From positions 124,001 through 188,000 of the forward strand of contig JAFPVJ010000012.1 of the NCBI GenBank assembly GCA_017400135.1: a stretch of 64,000 bases of DNA, in the 5' to 3' direction. The position numbers were made by a program, and so were the translations under genes. This stretch comes from Bacteroidales bacterium (GTDB lineage Bacteria; Bacteroidota; Bacteroidia; Bacteroidales; UBA932). The notes under the pieces were generated by a model that was not told the origin of the DNA, did no database searches, and saw only the letters and a program-made list of their open reading frames with translations. Below are positions 19,551 to 29,435 of this stretch, one piece after another (the stretch's first letter is position 1; every line of letters starts with the position of its first letter).

Positions 19551-21986
19551 ATGAAATTGAAAAGAATACTTCTGTTCACGGCCTTGGCCGCCCTGTTCTG
19601 CCCCGTCTGCCTCGGGGCGGAGAGCCAGCCGTCCGTCAAGGCTTCCATCGAAAAAGGGAAGGTTCTCCTGGATATCCCGGATACGCTGCTGGGACGGACC
19701 TGGGCGATGGCTTCGACTGTCAGGGCCATCAGCGACGTAAAGATGGGGAATGTCGGTCTGAAAGACGTCAGGGGCCTGAAGTTCTATAAGTTTGAGAGGG
19801 TGGACAGCACCATCCGGATCAAGGAAGTGTCGTTCGATTTCTCCTCCACCGACGGGAATATCCTGAAGGCCTTGTCGGACAGCCATACCGGTGCCACCGT
19901 GGAGAAATTCAAGATAAAGCCGTCTGGTTCCGAGAAGAGATGGGTCATCGACGCCACCGACTTTTTCCTCTCTGACAGAAAGGAACTTGACCCTACCGAA
20001 CACAATCCGCTTGGCTCGCAGGCCGTCAAGAAGAGTTACAAGAAAGACCTTTCATACATCTCCGGAGCCAAGTGCTTTGACGACAATTTTTCCGTGGCGA
20101 CAAGCCGCTCCTACACGTATGAAGCCAATAAGAAGGACATACCGCTGACGATCGAGACGGTGACGTCTTTCCTGCTGCTGCCGGAAGAAATCTATCATCC
20201 CAGGATCGCCGATCCCCGGATCAACTTCTTCTTTACCCGGAGAAAAATGGTCGAGGACCTCAACTCCACGAGCAAAGACGTCTGGTTCGTCAACCGGTGG
20301 CGTCTGGAGCCCTCCGACACCGCGGCATACAGAAGGGGTGAGGCGGTCGAGCCCGTGAAACCCATCACCTTCTGGATCGACAACAACTTCCCCGAGTGGT
20401 GGAAGCCCTATATTTTCCAGGCCGTCCTGCAGTGGAACGAGGTGTTTGAGAACATTGGCTTCAAGCAGGCCGTCCGGGCTCTGCCCTTCCCGGAAGATGA
20501 TCCCGAGTTCGATCCGGACAACATACGCTATAACTGCATACGGTATGCTCCTGTGTCTGTCCAGAACGCCATGGGGCCTTCCTGGACAGACCCTCGCAGC
20601 GGGGAGATCATCAACGCTTCCGTTTGGGTCTACCACGATGTCATCAAACTCCTGAGCGTCTGGATGTTCGTCCAGACCGCGCAGGCCGACCCCCAGGTCC
20701 GCTGCGCAGACATTCCCAAGGAGATCCTCGGAGACGCCCTGACCTATGTCATCCGGCACGAGGTCGGTCATACCCTGGGCCTGATGCACAATATGAGCGC
20801 GTCCACCTGCCGCTCGATCGAACAGTTGCGTGACCCGGCATTCAGCCAGGCGCACGGTACCACGGCATCGATCATGGACTATGCCCGTTTCAATTATGTA
20901 GCGGCCCCGGGCGACAAGGAACGGGGCGTCCGGCTCAGCCCTCCCACCTTCGGGGAAAACGACTACTGGGCCATACGCTGGGGCTATACCCCCGTCTTCG
21001 ACGCCGCGGATTTCGAAGAGGAAACCCGCATCACGACCCGCTGGATCACAGATTCGGTGGCCGTTTCGCCGGTGTACCGCTACGGCAAGCAGCAGATGGG
21101 CTTCTTCTTCGACCCGCGGTGCCAGGTCGAAGACCTCAGCGACGATGTCTTCGCCGCGTCGGCCGCCGGCGTACAGAACCTCAAGTATATTATGTCCGGA
21201 TTCCTGGACTGGATCTCCGATGACAGTGACCCGGATATGAAATACCGGACGGAGCTCTATCTGGGCATCGTGAACCAGTATCTTCGCTACGCCGGCCACC
21301 TGATGCACAACATCGAAGGCCTGTACCGCAACGAGACCATTCCCGGAGACGGATTGAAGCGCTTTGAGAACGTGCCCCGGGACGTCCAGGTGAGGGCGCT
21401 GGAGGAAGTGTTCGGGATGTATTCCGACCTGGCGTGGCTGGAAGACAAGGCCGTGCTCGGCAGGCTTCCCGTCGTCGGATCGCCGGTAGACGACGTCCGC
21501 CGGAGCATCGCACAGAACCTGATGGGCAAGGTCTTTGCCGCCGGCATGATCGACGGCATCAACACGGATGAACTGCCGGTCAAGGACCTGATGGATCTGC
21601 TCTATGACAAGGTTTGGAGACCGACCGTCAAAGGACGGACCCTGACCGACGGAGAAAGGCTTTTCCAGCGGATCTATGTGGAGTCCCTGATGAATATGGT
21701 CGGTTTCAAGAATCCGACCGTCCGTGAGCAAGCGAAGGCCCTCCACGACGAGGATCACTGCTGCGACATCCTGAATCCGCATTCCCCGATGGGGACGGTC
21801 TGCTATGACGAGATATCCGGTTTCGAATGGGAACCGCGCAGTTTCGGCGGCGGCCATGTCAGCCAGCCCACCGTCTATGCGGAATTGATGAAGGTTCGCA
21901 AGCTGATTGGCTGCAAGACCGGCAAAGGCGAAGACCGGGGGCATTACGAATTCCTGAGAAGTATCATCGATTACGGCGTAAGGTAA
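19551..21986 (+). CDS. Zinc-dependent metalloprotease, DUF5117/DUF5118 type, active site intact
   Basis: 811 residues with a signal peptide. The metzincin-like site is HEVGHTLGLMH at residues 403-413 (ligands His403, His407, His413; base Glu404), followed by a SIMDYARFNY Met-turn-like segment. The large N-terminal region (about 25-300) matches the DUF5117/5118 arrangement of Bacteroidota secreted proteases. It probably degrades protein or peptide ligands captured by the adjacent SusCD. Its TAA overlaps the ATG of the paralogue that follows. Confidence 0.88.
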   Translation: MKLKRILLFTALAALFCPVCLGAESQPSVKASIEKGKVLLDIPDTLLGRTWAMASTVRAISDVKMGNVGLKDVRGLKFYKFERVDSTIRIKEVSFDFSSTDGNILKALSDSHTGATVEKFKIKPSGSEKRWVIDATDFFLSDRKELDPTEHNPLGSQAVKKSYKKDLSYISGAKCFDDNFSVATSRSYTYEANKKDIPLTIETVTSFLLLPEEIYHPRIADPRINFFFTRRKMVEDLNSTSKDVWFVNRWRLEPSDTAAYRRGEAVEPVKPITFWIDNNFPEWWKPYIFQAVLQWNEVFENIGFKQAVRALPFPEDDPEFDPDNIRYNCIRYAPVSVQNAMGPSWTDPRSGEIINASVWVYHDVIKLLSVWMFVQTAQADPQVRCADIPKEILGDALTYVIRHEVGHTLGLMHNMSASTCRSIEQLRDPAFSQAHGTTASIMDYARFNYVAAPGDKERGVRLSPPTFGENDYWAIRWGYTPVFDAADFEEETRITTRWITDSVAVSPVYRYGKQQMGFFFDPRCQVEDLSDDVFAASAAGVQNLKYIMSGFLDWISDDSDPDMKYRTELYLGIVNQYLRYAGHLMHNIEGLYRNETIPGDGLKRFENVPRDVQVRALEEVFGMYSDLAWLEDKAVLGRLPVVGSPVDDVRRSIAQNLMGKVFAAGMIDGINTDELPVKDLMDLLYDKVWRPTVKGRTLTDGERLFQRIYVESLMNMVGFKNPTVREQAKALHDEDHCCDILNPHSPMGTVCYDEISGFEWEPRSFGGGHVSQPTVYAELMKVRKLIGCKTGKGEDRGHYEFLRSIIDYGVR

Positions 21987-24376
21987 TGAAAAAGCTGTAT
22001 CTGGTCATACTTGCGTTGTCGTTCGCCCTTGTTTCTCGGGGCGCGGACACGTACGAGTCTTTCATCTCCAAAGCCGGGATGAAAAGTGCGGGGACGTGCA
22101 TGCGCATCTACAAGGACGGGAACAAGCTCTGGATGGAGATCCCGGACTCCCTCATGGGCCGGCGTGTGATCTTGTCCTCGTTCATGCGGAGCTCTTCAGG
22201 CTGGACGAGTTGCGGGACGGACATTTCCGCCAGGGAAGTGTTCACCTTGTCCCGTACGGATTCCCTGCTGCTGCTGACCTCGCCGGTCGTGCTGCCCGAG
22301 TCGTCCGAACGCTCGCTGAAGGAAACGCTGTCGCACAGCACGATCGCTCCCGTGCGCTATGCCTTCCCGATCAAATACCGCAAGGCGGATTCGACATCCG
22401 TCGTAGTGGAGGCAGGCAAACTCTTCGACCCTTCCAACAAGGATGCCTTCAACCCGGTCAAGGTCCAGGTGGACGGCAATGCCATGGTCCACAAGGCAAC
22501 GCCCAAGCCGGAGTTCACACACCTCAAGGAACTGCTTTCCTATCCGTCCAGCATCGGCGTCCTTCAAGGCGTAACCTTCAAGGTTGCACCGGAATACGAT
22601 CTGGGCGGAGGCATGCTCCAGATCGTCCAGGAGGAAATATTGTCGGTCGATGGAGATGTGGCCACCCTGCTGACCCTTGTGCCGGAGACCTCCGTCAAGG
22701 TCAGGGTCGCCGATCCGCGGATCGGCACGGTCAATGCTTCCCGGAACTATTTCTCGAGCGACAAGGGAATCAAGAAGGAAGAGATCATTTCCCGGTGGGA
22801 CATCACCGACGGAAAGAGGATCGTAGTCCATATCGACACCCTGTTCTCCGACGTCCAGCGTGAGGCCGTGAAACGGGGGATTCTCGTCTGGAACAAGACC
22901 TTCGAGGCTGCGGGACTCGGGAGCGTGATCGAAGTGCGTCCCTATGCGTGCGGCTTCTGTGCTGAAAATCCCCTGGAAAGCAAGGTGATGGCCGACGTCC
23001 ATAGTTCGTCGGGCCGTGTTTCCGTTTCCACCCTTTCCGATCCGGCCACCGGCCTTGTCTCTGCCTGCAGCATTACCGTGCCCGCCGGGCTTCGAAGCTA
23101 TGCCCGGATGGATGGTCTGTTCGGCATTTCCGATGTCGATCCCAGATGGCGCGAATATGAAATCCCCGAAGACGCCTTCTGCGAGGTTCTCAGCGCCAGA
23201 GTCATGCAGGCATTTGCCCGGGTGCTGGGCTTGAGCGCCAATGTGGCGGGCTCCTACGCGTATTCGCCCGCGCAGTTGCGGGACCCGGATTTTACGCAGA
23301 AGAACGGGATCACCGCCTCCGTAACAGACGATGTGCTGTTCAATACGCTGGCCCGTCCCGGAGACCGGGAGCGAGGCGTGGTGACCGTGGTGAATCAGCC
23401 CGGAGCCTACGATTACCTGGCGATCGAATGGATTTATTCCCGTCCAGACGCCGCTTCGGACAAGGCGTTTGCCGACTCCCTGATCCGTTCCAAGGCGGGA
23501 GACACGGCTTTCCTGTACCTTCCGAATTCCAACGATTCTCCGGACCCCAGGTGCTGCCGGGGCGATCTGGGTAACGACCCGTTCGAGGAGTATGCGACTT
23601 CTCTTGGAAGATTACAGTATATCGCCGCCAACGTCCCGCTCTGGTACGAAAGCACCGTGCCTCAGAACACGAGCTTCCGGACCGTCCTGGTCGAGCAGAT
23701 CCTGCGTCATCACTGCTCCGAGCACAAGAAACTCGCTAGGATGGTCGGCGGCCTGTATGTCCAGGATATGTCTGCCGGCCGGAAATACGTGGCCGTCGGC
23801 AAGGAAGAGCAGAAGAAGGCGCTTGCCTTATCCATCAATGGATTGGACAAGCTGGACTACATTGATTCCAACAAGGATCTCCAGTCGTTCAGCGGCGCAT
23901 ACAACGATTTTACTACGCTGATGCGGATCAATGCCCTCACCCAGAACGCCATGACTTCAAGGCTGAAATGGAGTGCGGCCTCCACGAAACTGGGAATAAC
24001 GGACTACCCCGTTGCGGAGCTGCTTTCGGACATCTCGGATGAGGTCACCTGCAACCTGCGCAAAGGAATTCTGCCGGAAGGGGAGGAGTTCTTGGTGGAT
24101 GTCTGGATGGTGCGTGGACTGATGCCGCACCTTCCGGTTTACGAGGAAAACAAGAAAGAATACAACCATAAAGCGGCACAACTCTATGCGCCCATGCCTG
24201 TATCGGAAACCCTTTATGGGCCCGTGCTCGAGAATGCCTGCATCGCTGAGATGGAAAGGCTCGGCGGCATCCTGAGAAAGGGCATGCGTGCCGCACGCAG
24301 CAGCTACGACAAGGACAGGATCCGTTATCTCCTGTCAGAGTTGGAAGGAATGAAAGGAACAAAAACACAACTATAA
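21986..24376 (+). CDS. Catalytically dead paralogue of the upstream metalloprotease
   Basis: 796 residues from the ATG at 21986 (TAATG overlap); an in-frame ATG at 21827 lies inside the upstream gene and lacks a signal peptide. The protein aligns with the preceding gene along its length: ARPGDRERGV matches APGDKERGV, and YDYLAIEWIY matches NDYWAIRWGY. The zinc motif is replaced: Gln408-Ala-Phe-Ala-Arg412 stands at HExxH and Ala418 at the third His, while LGL is kept. The frame is open throughout, so this is a maintained pseudoenzyme rather than a decaying gene. It may bind substrate or partner the active enzyme. Confidence 0.85.
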   Translation: MKKLYLVILALSFALVSRGADTYESFISKAGMKSAGTCMRIYKDGNKLWMEIPDSLMGRRVILSSFMRSSSGWTSCGTDISAREVFTLSRTDSLLLLTSPVVLPESSERSLKETLSHSTIAPVRYAFPIKYRKADSTSVVVEAGKLFDPSNKDAFNPVKVQVDGNAMVHKATPKPEFTHLKELLSYPSSIGVLQGVTFKVAPEYDLGGGMLQIVQEEILSVDGDVATLLTLVPETSVKVRVADPRIGTVNASRNYFSSDKGIKKEEIISRWDITDGKRIVVHIDTLFSDVQREAVKRGILVWNKTFEAAGLGSVIEVRPYACGFCAENPLESKVMADVHSSSGRVSVSTLSDPATGLVSACSITVPAGLRSYARMDGLFGISDVDPRWREYEIPEDAFCEVLSARVMQAFARVLGLSANVAGSYAYSPAQLRDPDFTQKNGITASVTDDVLFNTLARPGDRERGVVTVVNQPGAYDYLAIEWIYSRPDAASDKAFADSLIRSKAGDTAFLYLPNSNDSPDPRCCRGDLGNDPFEEYATSLGRLQYIAANVPLWYESTVPQNTSFRTVLVEQILRHHCSEHKKLARMVGGLYVQDMSAGRKYVAVGKEEQKKALALSINGLDKLDYIDSNKDLQSFSGAYNDFTTLMRINALTQNAMTSRLKWSAASTKLGITDYPVAELLSDISDEVTCNLRKGILPEGEEFLVDVWMVRGLMPHLPVYEENKKEYNHKAAQLYAPMPVSETLYGPVLENACIAEMERLGGILRKGMRAARSSYDKDRIRYLLSELEGMKGTKTQL

Positions 24377-24388
24377 CATTATCTAGTT

Positions 24389-26560
24389 ATGAAAAAGTAT
24401 GTTTTACTGGCAGTTGCAGCCCTGGTAGGGCTTGCTGCAATCTCCTGCAAACCGAAGGAGATCGAACCTGAGGATGCCCTGAGCATCGCAGGGACCACCA
24501 TCACCGTTGGAAAGGATGCGACCTCGACGCCCATCGCTTTCACGGCGAACAAGGCCTGGACGGCTCAAAGCGATTCCCCGTGGATCGTTCCCGACAAGAC
24601 TTCCGGAGAGGCTGGGACCATCAACCTGAACCTCGCCATTGATGAAAACGACACCTGGTCGGAAAGAAGCGGAAAGGTGACCGTAGCCGTAGGCGTGGTG
24701 AGAACTGTTTTCACCATTGTCCAGGGAACGGAATCGCTCCTGGAGACCACTTCGACCTTCAACGTTACGCCGGAGGCCCAGGACATTCTCGTTCCGGTCA
24801 AGACCAATCTGCAGTATGCCGTCACGCCCGCCGCGGATTCTCCTTGGATCACTGTCCTCTCCACCAGGTCCGAGCCGCAGGAAGGGACCATTAAGATCCA
24901 CGTCGCTGCCAACACCGAGCTCGCTCCCCGTACCGGCAGCTTCAGCATCACGGCGCCCGGTTACTCACAGACCTATACGGTGGTCCAGGCCGCATCCTGG
25001 ACGCCTGCCGTCAGCGCCAATGCCATCTACATCGGCAACAGCCAGGACATTTACGACAATGAGACTTGGACCATCAACCTGCATCAGCAGTATGTCATCA
25101 AGATGGCCACCGAGGCCGGTGACCAGGTTACCCTCGTCCTCAACAAGAAGGGCGAACTGAAAGACGGTGTGTTCGAATTCTTCCCCGTAGACAAAGTCCC
25201 TGCGGCGACCTACGAGATCGACGCCACCGGCAAGAAGGTGGACAATACGTTCTCGATCATGTCCTCCTCCGGCATCGACAAATATTACACCGGCCTCGTG
25301 GTCGATGGACGCGATGTCCTTATCTACGACGGTGAAATCACGGTCGGGGAAGACAACGGGAACTATACGGTGACGGCGGTCCTCGTCGATGCCGTCGGAC
25401 AGCAGCACAACTATTCCTATGTCGGTGCGCTCGAGATGACCAGTGACTTCCGGGGCGGACAGTCCGAAGTCAACTGGAAGAACACATATGACACCTACTT
25501 CACCACCAAGGCAAACGGTTGGTCGGTCTACTTCTACCTGCCACGTAAGAACCCCGCCAACAAGGTTGAGGTCGCTTATGCCTCCTTCTCTTTCTATGGG
25601 GCTGCCGGTGACGTGGACCTCAACGATCTCCCTGCCGGAACCTATACCTTCGGGGCCGCAGAAGCCGATCCGGAACTGAGTTACAAGAATGGCAAGATGA
25701 AGGCCAATCCCGGCCTTCTTTCCAATGTGAGCATCTCCGTGTATGATGCCGCCGGAGGTCTCAAGTATACGGATGTGACCACGGAATCGACCGTCCTGAC
25801 CATCTCCAACAATGCGGACGGGACCAAGAATTTCAAGTATTCAGCAACCGTGACGCCTTACACGTATGATGAGAGCTACAATAAGGTTTCCGAGGATCCT
25901 GCCCAGGTCAGCATCGACATCGATGTCCCGCTTGGCAAGGCCACGGATACGCAGACGCATCCGACGGAAGACAAGGATGACGTGTTCACGTCTCTGGACG
26001 GAGCTGCCGGAACCCAGTATGTCGGTTATTAGTTCAGCAAGTATATCGGCAGTGTCGACGGCGCCGGTACGGAACCCCTGCCGGCCATTGCGGATACCGA
26101 CTGCAACATCTTCAGCTTTGGCTCCAACTCCAATTTCAACGACACCTGGTCAATGATGGTTGCCATCATTGCCGAAGCCGGTTGGACCTTTGAGAAGAAT
26201 TTTGCAAACCGTTACTGCAATACGCCCATTCCTAACGGAACCTACACCTTCGGGACCGAGGCTCAGATCGGTGCCCTGATCCCGCTGAGATATGGCTCGT
26301 CTTCAAGGTGTTACGTCACCAATACCTATACAGGTACCACCTACTACCCGGTTGCCGGATCCATCACGCTCCAGGACGGAACCATCTCCGTGGATCTGAC
26401 CTGCAAGGCGACGGAGGCGGCCCTCCAGGGCAAACCGAACAGCCCGGCCAGCATCCATCTGACCGGCGGCACCGTCTTCACTTGCTATTATCTGCAGGAT
26501 TACAGCGCCATCAGCCGCGTCAAGAATCTCTCCATCAACTCTCCTGTCCCGATTGACTGA
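24389..26560 (+). pseudogene. BACON-repeat lipoprotein interrupted by one in-frame TAG
   Basis: The upstream part (24389-26032, 547 residues) has a lipoprotein signal (AAISC), two BACON-like domains (about 32-115 and 118-210) and repeated beta domains with LPAGTYTFG. A TAG at 26030-26032 stops translation after GTQYVGY. The same frame then stays open to 26560 for 175 more codons, with KYIGSVDG, NDTWSM and IPNGTYTFG, clearly the continuation of the same repeat type. The intact gene would encode about 723 residues. A point nonsense mutation or a base-calling error is likely; stop recoding is not supported because TAG ends normal genes here. It is the last gene of the SusCD-protease operon. Confidence 0.8.
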
Positions 26561-26590
26561 CCGGAACCGGATCGACGCTGATCAAACATA

Positions 26591-26631
26591 AAAAGAGGAT
26601 GACTGAGCCATTCAGTCATCCTCTCTTTTTT
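26591..26631. terminator. Bidirectional Rho-independent terminator
   Basis: A perfect 13-bp stem (arms 26594-26606 and 26612-26624) with a 5-nt loop, preceded by an A-run and followed by CTTTTTT. It can terminate the plus-strand SusCD-protease operon and, read from the other strand, the convergent phosphoesterase gene that stops at 26652. Confidence 0.9.
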
Positions 26632-26651
26632 GGGCGCGCAGAAAGGATCCC

Positions 26652-28112
26652 TTAATAATCGAACACATAGTCAAAGTCCGCCCCGCCGGCGCCAATGCGG
26701 AAGGTATGTACCTCGCGGGTGGCCGGCTTCACGGCGACCACATCGATGCAGAGAGACTTCGTGTAATCGAAATAGGCGTGGTCCTGGCCGGGGAACAGCA
26801 TGTCGGGGGCGTTCCAGCCGTAACCCTGCGACACGAAGTAGTTCACGCCGGCCACATTCACCTGGAAATTGACATGTGTGTCACCGGTAAACAGTCCGAC
26901 GAGATTCACCTTTCCGACATACGACGCCAGAAGATCCATCATCTTTGACGAATCTTCCTTGCGGACAGGGTTCATCGACACCTCATTGCACGCGCCCAGC
27001 GGATGGGGCATCCAATGGGAAAGCAACAACACGTGCACATCCTCGGGCGTGGCATCCAGCACCGAGGCAAGCCACGCCAGCTGCTCGTCTCCGTAGGAAT
27101 AGTAGTAGTCACCCTTCGTGCGGGAGGACTCGCTGTTCAGGAACACCACGCGGAACTGCTTGGCGGGAAGATCCAGATAGCCGTATGTCCTGCCGGGGAC
27201 GAGATGGAGGTTCCCGCCTGCAGCGTCCTCCCAGGGCTTCTGGAAGAAGTCGGAGAGGAAGTCCTCCGTGAGCCACTTACCCTGGCCCCCGTCCCAGTCG
27301 TGATTGCCCGGGCAATAAAGCCAGATGCCGTTGTAGCAGCGCATCCCTTCCAGCGTCTTGTCGAGGATGAATTGAGCATACACGGAGTCCACCGTGGCCG
27401 GATACGTATTCAGGCCGATATCTCCCAGATTCGCCATGAAATCAGCCTTGAATTTGCGGCCGGCTTCCGCGGCAAACCCTATGTGTTTATAGGAGTACCG
27501 CGCTCCTGTGTGGACATCGGTGATGATGGGGAATACCACGGTCTCGTCCGTTCCCTTCCAGGCCGCGAAACGCTTGTATGCCTCCTTGACCTGGGGCTTT
27601 ACGAATTTCCTGTTGTCGGAGAGCTTGTCTTCCTTGACCTCCACGAGGTCGTCATACTCCCGTTCCGCGATGGTTGGAGTGGAATACTTGAAAATCAGCG
27701 TCTGAAGCTTGTCGAAGTCGAAGAACTCGATCTTCAGGTCGTGATTCCCCTTGTCCAGGACCTTGGAAACCTTTTTCTCGATGGGCCCGTGGGCGCCGTC
27801 GTTCACGATCAGAAGCTCACCGTCGACATAAAAACGGCTGCCGTCGTCTGTGGTCAGGGTGAACTGATATTCCTCCTGGGTGCGAACCTTAAAGGGAGCC
27901 TCGAACAGGATGCAGAAATGGTTCCGGGTGTCGTCGAATCCCCGCAGGTCGATGTTTGACTTGGTCCCCTGCTGGTCCGGTGCGCCGAGGGTGCTGAAGT
28001 CCGGCAGATATCTCTCCGGCCAGTCGTACCATAATTTGTAATTGACGGGAGCGGTCTTGCCGCAGGTCATCAGCATCAGCGCCGCAAGCGCCAGGAGGGC
28101 GATCTTCTTCAT
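26652..28112 (-). CDS. PA14-like/metallophosphoesterase lipoprotein
   Basis: 486 residues from the ATG at 28112, which begins MKKIALLALAALMLMTC; a TTG seven codons upstream is the only longer start and is less likely. Residues about 65-150 look like a PA14-type carbohydrate-binding sandwich (YQFTLTTDDGSRFYVDGE). Residues about 190-470 are a calcineurin-like phosphoesterase with a first-metal DVH motif, NLGD, GNHDWDGG and GDTHVN. The target is unknown; relatives hydrolyse nucleotides, phosphodiesters or glycan phosphates outside the cell. A TATCTTTG box lies 18 bp upstream. Confidence 0.82.
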   Translation of the reverse strand: MKKIALLALAALMLMTCGKTAPVNYKLWYDWPERYLPDFSTLGAPDQQGTKSNIDLRGFDDTRNHFCILFEAPFKVRTQEEYQFTLTTDDGSRFYVDGELLIVNDGAHGPIEKKVSKVLDKGNHDLKIEFFDFDKLQTLIFKYSTPTIAEREYDDLVEVKEDKLSDNRKFVKPQVKEAYKRFAAWKGTDETVVFPIITDVHTGARYSYKHIGFAAEAGRKFKADFMANLGDIGLNTYPATVDSVYAQFILDKTLEGMRCYNGIWLYCPGNHDWDGGQGKWLTEDFLSDFFQKPWEDAAGGNLHLVPGRTYGYLDLPAKQFRVVFLNSESSRTKGDYYYSYGDEQLAWLASVLDATPEDVHVLLLSHWMPHPLGACNEVSMNPVRKEDSSKMMDLLASYVGKVNLVGLFTGDTHVNFQVNVAGVNYFVSQGYGWNAPDMLFPGQDHAYFDYTKSLCIDVVAVKPATREVHTFRIGAGGADFDYVFDY

Positions 28113-28130
28113 AAGTGCGTTTCTTTTTCC

Positions 28131-28138
28131 CAAAGATA
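28131..28138 (-). promoter_or_regulatory. -7 box (TATCTTTG) for the phosphoesterase
   Basis: Exact TAnnTTTG on the minus strand, 18 bp before the ATG at 28112, divergent to another TATCTTTG at 28176. No clear -33 TTTG. Confidence 0.6.
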
Positions 28139-28175
28139 AGACTTTCTCTTTTATTCGACTAAGTCAGAATTATAC

Positions 28176-28183
28176 TATCTTTG
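28176..28183 (+). promoter_or_regulatory. -7 box (TATCTTTG) for the ICMT-like gene
   Basis: Exact TAnnTTTG, 21 bp before the ATG at 28205. A TTCG at about 28154-28157 is the nearest -33 candidate at a 18-19 bp distance. Confidence 0.6.
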
Positions 28184-28204
28184 AGAATCAGATATCGGGC
28201 CATT

Positions 28205-28876
28205 ATGGATAAGACACTACTGACACAGGCGCTCGTCAAATTCTTTCTGGGCGTAATACTGCTGGGGGTACTAATTTTCCTGCCCGCTGGGTCCTTCCGG
28301 TATTGGCAGGGGTGGCTGCTGATGGGCATCCTCTTCGTGCCGATGTTTGTAGCTGGACTGGTGATGCTGTCCAAGAATCCGGAGTTGCTGCGGAAGCGTC
28401 TCAACGCCAAGGAGCAGGAGGCAGAGCAAAAGACAGTCGTGGCCCTGAGCGGCCTGCTTTTCATCGCCGCTTTCGTGGTAGCAGGATTGAACTGGCGCTT
28501 CGGCTGGTGGGTCTTGTCGGACTGGGCCGTATGGGTGGCTGCAGGGTTGTTCTTGGGATCGTATCTCCTGTATGCGGAGGTGCTTCGGGAGAACACCTAC
28601 CTGTCCCGGACCATCGAGGTCCAGGAGAATCAGAAGGTCATTGATACGGACCTTTATGGCATCGTCCGGCATCCGATGTATATGGCCACCACCATTCTTT
28701 TCCTGGCGATGCCACTGGTGCTGGCGTCGCCCATATCCTTCATCATTATGCTTGGTTACATTCCCGTGATTGCCAAGCGCATCAAGAATGAAGAGAAAGT
28801 GCTTGAAGAAGGACTGGAGGGATATGCCGAGTACAAAGAGAAGGTAAAGTACAGAATCCTGCCCTTTATCTGGTAA
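28205..28876 (+). CDS. Isoprenylcysteine carboxyl methyltransferase-family membrane protein
   Basis: 223 residues from the ATG at 28205; a TTG at 28181 lies inside the promoter and is rejected. Five or so membrane helices are predicted. The C-terminal SAM-binding signature of the ICMT/PEMT-like families is present: YGIVRHPMYMATT near residue 150, then YAEYKEKVKYRILPFIW at the end. In bacteria the substrate is usually unknown and may be a lipid or small thiol. Confidence 0.8.
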   Translation: MDKTLLTQALVKFFLGVILLGVLIFLPAGSFRYWQGWLLMGILFVPMFVAGLVMLSKNPELLRKRLNAKEQEAEQKTVVALSGLLFIAAFVVAGLNWRFGWWVLSDWAVWVAAGLFLGSYLLYAEVLRENTYLSRTIEVQENQKVIDTDLYGIVRHPMYMATTILFLAMPLVLASPISFIIMLGYIPVIAKRIKNEEKVLEEGLEGYAEYKEKVKYRILPFIW

Positions 28877-28906
28877 CAAAAATAATAGCAAGTAATGAAA
28901 ATATCG

Positions 28907-28937
28907 CTTGCGATATAAAAATAAAGTCGTATATTTG
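28907..28937 (+). promoter_or_regulatory. Promoter of the ferritin-peroxidase-MarR operon
   Basis: CTTG at 28907-28910 (-33) and a perfect TATATTTG at 28930-28937 (-7), separated by 19 bp, the best complete housekeeping promoter in the window apart from the tRNA promoter at 31579. The ATG follows after 41 bp. Confidence 0.7.
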
Positions 28938-28978
28938 CATCGTGAACGACATAAACAACAACTAAATATTCAAACATC

Positions 28979-29434
28979 ATGGACTTTACAAACACTATCC
29001 AGATCTCTCAGATGATCATCAACGAGCTTACCGGCAGCGCTTTCGTACACAAGATGCAGGGACAACTGTTCAAGAGCCAGGGCTTCACGAAGCTCGGCGA
29101 GAAGTACATCGGCCATTACAACGAGGAGATGGCGTGGGTGGAGAAATACACCGACCGCCTGCTCGACCTCGGCGTCGTTCCCGAAGTGAAGGTCTGCAGC
29201 GAGGCCAAGCTGATCGAAGACCCCAAGACCTATATCGAGGCCGACCACAAGCTCCAGAAGGAAGGCGTGGAAACGCTCTACAAGGCCATGCCCGCCCTCG
29301 CCGGTGACCCTACTACCTACGACCTTACCAAGGCCTATCTGCTGGACGAGGAAGAGGATCAGTACTGGGATGAGGAACAGCTGGACCTCATTGAGAAGAT
29401 CGGTTATCAGAACTGGCTTGTAAAACAGCTGTAA
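28979..29434 (+). CDS. Bacterioferritin-like protein with altered ferroxidase site
   Basis: 151 residues, one four-helix ferritin-like domain. The C-terminal part aligns with E. coli Bfr (LLDEEEDQYW..EEQLDLIEKIG against LRDEEGHIDW..ELDLIQKMG). By that alignment, Glu16, Glu50 and Glu124 are kept, but His54 corresponds to Trp53, Glu94 to Gln93 and His130 to Asp127. Met51 falls at the haem-ligand Met52. Iron binding by an altered centre, or a non-ferroxidase role, is possible. It heads an operon with glutathione peroxidase (1 bp gap) and an OhrR-type regulator, which points to peroxide defence. Confidence 0.75.
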   Translation: MDFTNTIQISQMIINELTGSAFVHKMQGQLFKSQGFTKLGEKYIGHYNEEMAWVEKYTDRLLDLGVVPEVKVCSEAKLIEDPKTYIEADHKLQKEGVETLYKAMPALAGDPTTYDLTKAYLLDEEEDQYWDEEQLDLIEKIGYQNWLVKQL

Positions 29435-29435
29435 G

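Noticed and set aside
26030..26032. TAG read through or recoded as an amino acid
   Set aside because: TAG ends several ordinary genes here and no recoding element or special tRNA is visible; mutation or base error is simpler.
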